Assembly (NCBI GenBank): GCA_004297935.1
Contig: SCRE01000015.1
Span: forward strand, 1 to 64,000
Length of the DNA stretch: 64,000 nucleotides
DNA from: Microbacteriaceae bacterium
Lineage (GTDB): Bacteria > Actinomycetota > Actinomycetes > Actinomycetales > Microbacteriaceae
Direction: 5' to 3'
Position numbers and translations under genes: made by a program. Shown piece by piece: positions 56,492 through 64,000 of this stretch. Position 1 is the first letter of the stretch; each line of letters begins with the position of its first letter. The notes below the pieces were generated by a model. It was not told where the DNA came from and made no database searches. It saw only the letters and a program-made list of their open reading frames with translations.

Positions 56492-57370
56492 ATGTCTCTC
56501 GCAACCCTCGACCCGTTCAGCACCTCCCCGATCAACTCCCCTGACTCCTCGACCGGCGACTCCCTCGTCGGTAGGGGCGTCGCCAATCACGCAGCGCTCC
56601 GTCACGCAGCACACCCTCGTCCGGTGCATCCGGCGCGTCAGCCGAACCCGGTGACGCCGCTGCCCGTGCAGAAGCGCGCAACATCGGTTCGTCCCGTGGA
56701 TCGCCCCGAGTCGATCACCCCGAGCACACCCACCGCCCCGGCCCGCCTCCGTGCCGTCCCCGGCGGCACCCAGGCCCGCGGATTCGTGCTCTACGTCGGA
56801 ATGGACGAGGCGAAGGCGGCAGCGGCAGGCACTGATCTCGGTCGAATCGTCGAGGCCCTCAAGCGGCTGACCGCCGAACTCGCTCCCGGCTCGGAAACCT
56901 ACGCCGCCGTCGCCCTGGCCCCGGAGGGCGCGGGTGGTCGCGACGTCGACGTCGTGCGTCTGGCGCTCCAAGACCCGGCAGCCGTTGCGCGGCACCGCCA
57001 CCTCGAAGAGGACGACGATGAGGATCGCGCCCTCAGCGGCGTCGTCGTAGACATCTCCCGTAAGCGCCTCGTGCTCGACAACCAGACCGTCGGCCTCACC
57101 TACAAGGAATTCGAACTGCTGCAGTACCTCGTGCTGCGCGAGGGGCGCACGATCGACCGTGCAGAACTCATCTCTTCGTTGTGGTCGTCCAGGGACGAGG
57201 AGGAGATCCCGAACGAGCGCACCATCGACGTGCACGTGCGCAGACTGCGCGCGAAGCTCGGCCGCTACGAAGACATCGTGCGCACCGTGCGCGGCGTCGG
57301 CTACCGTTTCGATCGGCACGCGGATGTCGTGATCCGGCACGCGAGCGCGCCCAGCCCCGACGTCTTCTGA
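56492..57370 (+). CDS. Winged-helix (OmpR C-terminal type) regulator without receiver
   Basis: A 292-residue protein. Residues 1-90 are Pro/Ser/Thr-rich and disordered. A small folded part (95-160, GFVLYVGMDEAKAAAAGTDL) follows, then an acidic hinge (EEDDDEDRAL) and an OmpR/PhoB-type DNA domain at about 180-280 (TYKEFELLQYLVLREGRTI, RTIDVHVRRLRAKLG, TVRGVGYRFD). There is no phosphorylatable receiver domain. ATG 56492 has AAAGGA upstream. Its position behind a Cys-rich leader peptide and hairpin suggests cysteine- or translation-dependent control. Targets unknown. Confidence 0.85.
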   Translation: MSLATLDPFSTSPINSPDSSTGDSLVGRGVANHAALRHAAHPRPVHPARQPNPVTPLPVQKRATSVRPVDRPESITPSTPTAPARLRAVPGGTQARGFVLYVGMDEAKAAAAGTDLGRIVEALKRLTAELAPGSETYAAVALAPEGAGGRDVDVVRLALQDPAAVARHRHLEEDDDEDRALSGVVVDISRKRLVLDNQTVGLTYKEFELLQYLVLREGRTIDRAELISSLWSSRDEEEIPNERTIDVHVRRLRAKLGRYEDIVRTVRGVGYRFDRHADVVIRHASAPSPDVF

Positions 57371-57507
57371 TCTCAACCGATTCATTCCACCTCCGAGTCG
57401 CACCTGCCTCCGCGGTTTTTTCCTGGTCAGGATAAAGATGCTTTTCTGAGCCAAGTGGGCTATGGTCGTCGGAAGCACGCCAACTGACAAAGGGAAGCGG
57501 AGTGGAA

Positions 57508-57633
57508 ATGGCTGGAAAATCGCCTCGAGGAGACCGGACGAAAAAGGCCGCGCAGCTGTCGTTGAAGGACAAGCGGGCGCAGAAGCGCGAGAAGGCGGAG
57601 ACCACCTTCATCAAACAGCGCAAGGGACACTGA
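57508..57633 (+). CDS. Basic 41-residue protein
   Basis: Reads AGKSPRGDRTKKAAQLSLKD... and ends QKREKAETTFIKQRKGH. It is Lys/Arg-rich, helical, with no Cys or signal. GGAG lies six bases before ATG 57508; GTG 57502 with AGGGAAG upstream is an alternative. A perfect hairpin at 57645-57676 ends the unit. Similar short basic proteins are annotated as hypothetical in actinobacteria. It could bind nucleic acid; this is a guess. Confidence 0.7.
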   Translation: MAGKSPRGDRTKKAAQLSLKDKRAQKREKAETTFIKQRKGH

Positions 57634-57644
57634 TAACCCGGCCG

Positions 57645-57676
57645 AACGGGCCTCTTGCCCAGGTGAGAGGCCCGTT
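57645..57676 (+). terminator. Perfect hairpin after the 41-residue gene
   Basis: AACGGGCCTCT (57645-57655) pairs perfectly with AGAGGCCCGTT (57666-57676) around a 10-base loop. No T-run follows, so it may be a Rho-assisted or structural stop, yet its place 12 bases beyond the stop codon is typical of a terminator. Confidence 0.7.
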
Positions 57677-57768
57677 GCCGTGCTCGGCAATAGACTTGCA
57701 CCGAAGGCGGGGCGAACAGACCAGATGGCGAGATGGCGTAGGCGGAACCGGCCACGACACGCTCGCAG

Positions 57769-59001
57769 ATGAGCCAGGCTTTCGCAAGCGGAATCCCGGT
57801 CAATCGCCGCGGTGTCGCGCTGATGGCCTCGGCGCACGTCGCCGACGATCTGTACCAAGGAGTGGTGCCCGCTCTCCTTCCGTTCCTGGTGGCGGAGCGT
57901 GGGTACAGCTATGCGGCGGTCGCCGGGTTGACGCTGGCCGCAACCGTGTTGTCCTCCGTCGTCCAGCCCGCTTTCGGCTGGTTGGGTGACCGCAAGCCAC
58001 GCCGCTGGATGATCCCCGCAGGCATGCTCACCGCCGCAGTAGGCGTGGGACTGGCGGGATTGTCACCGTCTTACGTCGTCACGTGGCTGCTGGTCGCGCT
58101 ATCCGGGCTCGGTATCGCCGCGTTCCATCCAGAGGCAGCGCGCGCGGCCAGACAGGCATCCGGAGACAGCAATCGAGCGATGAGCGTCTTCGCGCTCGGT
58201 GGCAACGTCGGTTTTGCGCTCGGCTCTCTGATCGCCACACCGCTGTTGCTGGTCACCGGGCTCGACGGCACGGCGCTCCTTGTGCTTCCCGCGTTGATGA
58301 TGGCCTCGATCCTGATCACCAAGTTGCGCATCGTGCTGGATGGCCACACGGCCGAAAAGCGGCGCCCGACGGCCGTGGTCGGCGACGACAACTGGCCGGC
58401 CTTCCTGCGCTTGACCGCGATCGTCGTCGTGCGCTCGATCGTGTTCTTCGGGCTGACCTCGTTCTTGGCGTTGTATTTCATCCACAGCCTCGACGCGACG
58501 GCGTTCGAGGGCGGGGCTGCTCTCACATTGTTCTTGATCGCGGGCGCGGGTGGAACGCTGGTCGGCGGTTGGTTAGCCGATCGGTTCGGGCGACTGCTCA
58601 GCATCCGAATCGGCTTTGCCTTGACGGTTCCGGCGATGGCGGGCATCGTGCTGGCGTCGAGTTGGCCCGTGGCGATGGTGTTCGTCGGCATCACCGGAGT
58701 GGCCATCTTCATTCCATTCGCGGTGTTCGTGATTCTCGGACAGGACTATCTACCGCATCGCATCGGCACCGCCAGCGGTGTGACCGTTGGGCTCGCCGTC
58801 TCGATCGGCGGGCTTTTCACGCCGGTGCTCGGTTGGCTCGCCGACTCGGTCGGGCTGCAGCTCGCCCTGGGCGTCTTGATCGCTCTGCCGATCGTCGCGC
58901 TCATTCTGACGGCGCTGCTGCGGGATCCGCGCCGCGAGCATCGCCATCCGCGCCCGGCCGGTGACACGACGGCGGAAGCGGCTGAGGAGGGCGCCCTGTG
59001 A
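57769..59001 (+). CDS. MFS transporter, fosmidomycin-resistance (Fsr)-like
   Basis: A 410-residue 12-helix transporter. The opening HVADDLYQGVVPALLPFLV, the loop-2 GWLGDRKPRRWMIP and helix-4 SGLGIAAFHPEAARAA are typical of the Fsr/FsrA subgroup, which exports fosmidomycin and similar compounds in a proton-coupled manner. The C-terminus is acidic and cytoplasmic. ATG 57769 lacks a clear ribosome site or close -10; the basis is the frame and the conserved start. The substrate in this organism is unknown. Confidence 0.88.
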   Translation: MSQAFASGIPVNRRGVALMASAHVADDLYQGVVPALLPFLVAERGYSYAAVAGLTLAATVLSSVVQPAFGWLGDRKPRRWMIPAGMLTAAVGVGLAGLSPSYVVTWLLVALSGLGIAAFHPEAARAARQASGDSNRAMSVFALGGNVGFALGSLIATPLLLVTGLDGTALLVLPALMMASILITKLRIVLDGHTAEKRRPTAVVGDDNWPAFLRLTAIVVVRSIVFFGLTSFLALYFIHSLDATAFEGGAALTLFLIAGAGGTLVGGWLADRFGRLLSIRIGFALTVPAMAGIVLASSWPVAMVFVGITGVAIFIPFAVFVILGQDYLPHRIGTASGVTVGLAVSIGGLFTPVLGWLADSVGLQLALGVLIALPIVALILTALLRDPRREHRHPRPAGDTTAEAAEEGAL

Positions 59002-59052
59002 CACTGATTCCGCCGGTGATACTTTCCTCGGCGTGCCATGATGCAAGTGCGA

Positions 59053-59883
59053 TCAAGCGGCATCGTCGAGGTCAGGCAGTCTGTAGCATGCTTTGCCGCC
59101 GAGTCGTGGCTGCTGGTCGGAGTCCACGTGGCGTGGCGGGGTGAACCATACTTGGCTTCGGTCGCCGACGCGGATGGTCCAGCCATCGTTGTGCATCCGG
59201 GCATGACACGGTGGACAAAGCAGTACACCGTTAAGAAGATCGGCGTGACGATCGCTTCGATCGCGGCCTTCACGGGTGCGGCGGACTCCGGGTCCAAATG
59301 TGCGGTCAGATGCGTCATCCCGTGTCGATCCTGGCGCAGATACACGGCCCGATCGGCGCGGAGTTCCTCTTTTTCGGGGCGATGCCGTCTTGATCCAAGC
59401 GGGCCTCGGCCTCTCGGATCAGCCGGAACAACAAATCCAAGGGAATATCCGCGGCCCGTTCGGCCAAGAGGCGCTCCAACGCGTCGGCCTGAGCCGGGTC
59501 CGAGCGCCGGGCCACCCGATCCAACATCGTCGTGATCGCCGACGCCGCCGCCACACCGATCGTGCCCGCGGACAGCGCGCTGGCGACGTGCGGATGGACC
59601 GGTGGCAGCACCTCCCCGGTCAACGACTGCCGGGGAACGTCGAGCGACCTCTCCTGCGACCCGAGCCAGGACCGCTTCGGTGTCGCGCATCAGCCGGGCC
59701 AACGCATCCGTGGTATTCATCAACCCGGCGTTGCTCATGCGCTGTACATCGAACTGCACAGCTCCAGCCAACCCGGCAGCAGCCCCAAACAGCGCTGACG
59801 ACACCGAGCGTCGGCAGGGCACCATCCCACGCCGCGCGCAACGCTTCGAGGTCGTCCTCGAGAAGTTGCGACGGCTGGTCCAT
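59053..59883 (-). pseudogene. Decayed DUF222/HNH endonuclease gene
   Basis: Read on the minus strand, pieces of one DUF222-HNH protein appear in different frames: MDQPSQLLEDDLEALRAAWD (start 59883), FDVQRMSNAGLMNTTDALAR in a second frame, VLPPVHPHVASALSAG to DQDGIAPKKR (59623-59315) in a third, then DRHGMTHLTAHLDPESAAPV and, after a loss of the middle, NGVLLCPPCHARMHNDGW and WFTPPRHVDSDQQPR up to a stop at 59053-59055. At least three frameshifts and a deletion before the HNH part make it non-functional. DUF222/HNH proteins are abundant in Microbacteriaceae and may be selfish or 13E12-like repeats. Confidence 0.8.
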
Positions 59884-61194
<1,311 letters not shown>

Positions 61195-61204
61195 GCCGCG
61201 TCCC

Positions 61205-61263
61205 GTGAGGTGCGGACTTCTGCCGCTTCGCCTGGCGATAACTGACAGATGTCCGCACCTCAC
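61205..61263. repeat. Long hairpin between mdh and acyl-CoA oxidase
   Basis: GTGAGGTGCGGAC (61205-61217) and GTCCGCACCTCAC (61251-61263) pair perfectly; pairing extends to TTCTG/CAGAT with one mismatch, so about 17 of 18 bases, leaving a 23-base loop. CACGAAAGGG is then repeated. It lies between converging genes. No T-run. It may be a two-way stop or a mobile palindromic repeat. Confidence 0.75.
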
Positions 61264-61322
61264 GAAAGGGCACGAAAGGGCAGAGGAGGGCGGGGAGAGG
61301 GCGCGGGGGAGGTGGACGCGGA

Positions 61323-63425
61323 TCAGTGCTTCTTCGGCTTGAGGGACTTCTCGTCGATCGGCGCGGCGCCAGACAGGCGCAGGGCCCGATAGTAGTCGCG
61401 CGCCTCGTCCTGGCGCTCACGCTCGATCCCGCCGGCGATCGTCGAACGCAGGTGCTCGGGACCGTAGCCGAACGCATCCACCAGGTCGACGACGTGCGGG
61501 CGAAGCCGGGCGACCAAACGGTCGATATAAGCGCCGACCGCCTGCCCGCGCTGCGGTGAGAGACGACCGTGGATGAGGTACCAGGACAGGTGCTTCTCTA
61601 TCACCGTCAACCCGAACAGGTCGTGCAACCAGGTGAGCACCTGTTTCGTGCCGTGATCGGTCACGCTCTCGAGTGCCTCGGTGAACGCTTCCCACTGCAG
61701 CAGTTCGCCGTGCGCACGCGCTGCCTCGATCAGCTCGTTCTGCTGTGAGTTGAACAGCGCGGCGCCTTGCGGCTTCGGCAGCTTGTTCGCATGCCGCAGC
61801 CGCATCGCGACCTCTGAGATCATCGTCTCGACGCGATCGGTCAGCAGCTCCCGCTGCGTGTTCGTGTCACGCAACTGGCCGACGGAGCGCGCCGTCGAGC
61901 CGAAGTCGGCGACGGTCTGGGCAAGACTGCGCAGCCCGGACCCGTTGTAGGCGCGATCCGCGGCGTGCGTGACGACGTAGCGGGCGAGGGCACCGGCATC
62001 CGCTTTGGCGAACTTGCGAGAGTAGTCGGTGAGCAGTCGCTTGGCGACCAGCTGGAGCAGCACGTTGTTGTCGCCCTCGAACGTCGCATAGACATCGAGG
62101 TCGGCACGCAGCCCGACCAGACGGTTTTCGGCCATGAAGCCCGCACCGCCACACGCCTCGCGCGCCTCCTGCAGTGTGTCGAGGGCGTGCCAGGTGGAAA
62201 GCGGCTTGAGCGCTGCCGCCAGGGTCTCGAGGTCTTGGCGATCATCGTCGGTGTTCGCCTTGCCGCTGAACACCTCCTCGAATTTGACCAGCAGCTTGTC
62301 GTGCGCGAAGACCTGCGCATACGTTGTTGCGAGGCGGGGGATCAGGCGGCGCTGGTGCCGCTGATAGTCGAGGATGACCTCCTCCTCCGTATCGCTGGCC
62401 GCATTGAACTGGCGGCGCTGACTGCCGTATCTGATCGCGATCGCCAAGCCCATCTCCGCGGCGATCGTCGCAGCGCCGTCGAGGGAGACGCGACCCTGCA
62501 CCAGCGTTCCGAGCATCGTGAAGAACCGCCGACCGGAGCTGGCGATCGGGCTCGTGTATGTGCCGTCCTCGGCGACGTCGCCGTAGCGGTTCAGCAGGTC
62601 GGTGCGCGGGATGCGCACGTGATCGAAGCAGAGCCGGCCGTTGTCGATGCCGTTCAAGCCACCCTTGAGGCCGTCGTCCTTGCCGCTGACGCCCGGCAGG
62701 AATTCACCGTTGTCGCGCCGGATCGGCACGTAGAACGCGTGCACCCCGTGATTCACACCCCGGGTGATCAGCTGAGCGAAAACAACGCAGGCGCGACCGT
62801 CGACGGCCGCGTTGCCGAGGAACTCCTTCCACGCCGCCGCGAACGGAGTATGGATGTCGAATTCCTGGGTTTCGGGATCGTAGGTCGCCGTCGTGGCGAT
62901 CGAAGCGACATCCGACCCGTGGCCGATCTCGGTCATCGCGAACGCCCCCGGCACCTTCAGACTCATGATGTCGGGTAGGTACTTCTGGTGGTGTCTCTCG
63001 GTGCCGAGGTGCAGCACGGCCGCCCCGAACAGCCCCCACTGCACGCCGGCCTTGATCTGCAGCGACGGGTCGGCGGTGACGAGCTCCTCGAAGCCGGCGA
63101 TGTTTCCGCCATGATCGTCCTGGCCACCCAACGCGGCCGGGAAGGCACGATGCACCTGGCCGTTTGCGACAAGCAGGCTCAACTGACCGGAGACGCGCGC
63201 GCGGTGTTCCTGGTAGGTCTGCCCTTCGATCCGCTGCAGATCGGGCCGGGCGGACAGCTCACGTGCTGCGATACGGGCATCCGGCCAGCTGCCGAGCAGC
63301 TGACGACTCAGCGCGGCGACATCGATGCCGACGGGCGGCGCATCCATATCGATCGGACCCGTGGCCAGTGTGATCTCGTCCGCGCGGGCGTTTCGTGATG
63401 TCGTGCGTGGGGCAGTGTCAACCAT
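61323..63425 (-). CDS. Acyl-CoA oxidase/dehydrogenase family protein
   Basis: A 700-residue flavoprotein of the peroxisomal acyl-CoA oxidase type. FAD-binding and substrate segments: GAFAMTEIGHGSDVASIAT, ITRGVNHGVHAFYVPIR, LNGIDNGRLCFDHVRIPR and REACGGAGFMAENRLVGLRADLDVYATFEGDNNVLLQ, which holds the catalytic Glu. The long C-terminal domain fits oxidases, which pass electrons to oxygen, rather than dehydrogenases. ATG 63425 has AAGGA upstream. It likely works in fatty acid breakdown. Divergent from the DUF1697 gene. Confidence 0.92.
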   Translation of the reverse strand: MVDTAPRTTSRNARADEITLATGPIDMDAPPVGIDVAALSRQLLGSWPDARIAARELSARPDLQRIEGQTYQEHRARVSGQLSLLVANGQVHRAFPAALGGQDDHGGNIAGFEELVTADPSLQIKAGVQWGLFGAAVLHLGTERHHQKYLPDIMSLKVPGAFAMTEIGHGSDVASIATTATYDPETQEFDIHTPFAAAWKEFLGNAAVDGRACVVFAQLITRGVNHGVHAFYVPIRRDNGEFLPGVSGKDDGLKGGLNGIDNGRLCFDHVRIPRTDLLNRYGDVAEDGTYTSPIASSGRRFFTMLGTLVQGRVSLDGAATIAAEMGLAIAIRYGSQRRQFNAASDTEEEVILDYQRHQRRLIPRLATTYAQVFAHDKLLVKFEEVFSGKANTDDDRQDLETLAAALKPLSTWHALDTLQEAREACGGAGFMAENRLVGLRADLDVYATFEGDNNVLLQLVAKRLLTDYSRKFAKADAGALARYVVTHAADRAYNGSGLRSLAQTVADFGSTARSVGQLRDTNTQRELLTDRVETMISEVAMRLRHANKLPKPQGAALFNSQQNELIEAARAHGELLQWEAFTEALESVTDHGTKQVLTWLHDLFGLTVIEKHLSWYLIHGRLSPQRGQAVGAYIDRLVARLRPHVVDLVDAFGYGPEHLRSTIAGGIERERQDEARDYYRALRLSGAAPIDEKSLKPKKH

Positions 63426-63682
63426 TGTCGGTCCTTCTTCGTGTCTGCGCTATGGAAAACCGTGTTTCGAATGCCTTGCTTCGAATGCGGTCGCGTCACT
63501 TCCACGCTATGCCGGATGTCTGTGGTTGCGAAGTCGTGCGTGTGCAAGCCACAAATCTGCTGCGGCCCTGCGGTCGGGGCCTGTGGAATGCCACAGCGTT
63601 TGTTCCACAGCGCCGCGCACTGCGCCGCTGGTAGCGAGCGTCGGCAGTGTGCGGCATGCTGTACCCGGAGGTGCTGGTCTCA
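63426..63682. other. Divergent gap before DUF1697 gene
   Basis: No gene is supported. It contains the ribosome site GGAGGTG at 63667-63673 for the gene on the right. No consensus promoter is obvious. Confidence 0.45.
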
Positions 63683-64000
63683 ATGATGCGATATATCGCC
63701 CTGTTGCGCGGTGTCAATGTCGGTGGCATCAACATCAAGATGTCCGACCTGGCCGCGGTGTTCCGCGAACTCGGCTTCAGCGAAGTGAGGACCGTCTTGG
63801 CCAGCGGCAATGTCGTATTCCAAACGGATGCACCCGCACCAGAACTCAAACTCGCAATCGAAACCGCGTTGCGCGAACGTTTCGGCTACGAAGCGTGGGT
63901 GCACGTGCTGACGGTTGAGGAACTCGGACACGTCGTCGAGGCTTTCCCGTTCGACGCGGAACGTGAGGGATGGCATCCGTACGTCATCTTCCTGATGGGC
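63683..64000 (+). CDS. DUF1697 protein, 5' part only
   Basis: The first 106 residues run to the window edge. IALLRGVNVGGINIKMSDLA and SGNVVFQTD are the DUF1697 signatures; the family is widespread, about 180 residues long and of unknown function. ATG 63683 or 63686 both follow GGAGGTG. The rest of the gene lies beyond the window. Confidence 0.9.
   Translation, partial: MMRYIALLRGVNVGGINIKMSDLAAVFRELGFSEVRTVLASGNVVFQTDAPAPELKLAIETALRERFGYEAWVHVLTVEELGHVVEAFPFDAEREGWHPYVIFLMG

Overview
The window reads as a high-GC actinobacterial chromosome, most likely from the family Microbacteriaceae. The evidence is a complete menaquinone route, a system II cytochrome c maturation operon, the mini-ribosomal protein bS22, a DUF222/HNH relic, GTG/TTG starts and many genes that appear to be transcribed without a leader. 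The genus cannot be fixed from sequence alone.

Positions 1-5467 are the right part of an integrated mobile element. From left to right it has a non-coding block packed with hairpins, a divergently transcribed XRE regulator, and a run of eight genes in which nearly every stop codon overlaps the next start: an AlpA/excisionase-like protein, five small proteins and two different tyrosine recombinases. The last recombinase reads into tRNA-Tyr(GTA) on the opposite strand, the likely attachment site. The left end lies outside the window.

Positions 5570-21133 are core chromosome: yajQ, a flavin amine oxidase, an fprA ferredoxin reductase, a polyprenyl diphosphate synthase and menG, menF, menD, menA, menE, menB and menC, with an LCP cell-wall enzyme in between. 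Together these make menaquinone from chorismate and a polyprenyl chain. Positions 28688-33386 hold resA-ccdA-resB-ccsB behind a histidine phosphatase, for exporting and attaching haem to c-type cytochromes. Between these two respiratory blocks sits a sugar cassette (21227-28592): a GH4 alpha-galactosidase-like enzyme, an unusual ROK regulator fused to a Gfo/Idh/MocA dehydrogenase, and a binding protein with two permeases.

Positions 33466-45306 carry an archaeal-type aspartyl-tRNA synthetase, a membrane-anchored alpha/beta hydrolase, a TRIC-type channel, small redox and stress proteins, bS22, an ArsR regulator, a TrkH/TrkA potassium uptake pair, a two-component system and proC. Positions 45401-53344 form a second sugar cassette: a GH36 alpha-galactosidase facing an operon of LacI regulator, GH32/43-like hydrolase, binding protein and two permeases, with matching LacI-type operators. 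The enzymes suggest raffinose-family oligosaccharides (inference). Neither cassette has its own ATPase.

Positions 53599-64000 contain a CDF metal exporter, tadA, upp, a 34-residue Cys-rich leader peptide with its own promoter and a following hairpin ahead of a winged-helix regulator, an MFS exporter, a decayed DUF222/HNH gene, mdh, an acyl-CoA oxidase and the start of a DUF1697 gene.

Three genome-wide patterns stand out. Eighteen host genes have a TANNNT -10 hexamer 5-8 bases before the start codon (leaderless transcription), while the mobile element and sugar cassettes use Shine-Dalgarno sites. A dispersed REP-like palindrome occurs between genes and also in frame inside menD and menB. Tandem repeats with an exact 15-bp period recur at five places.
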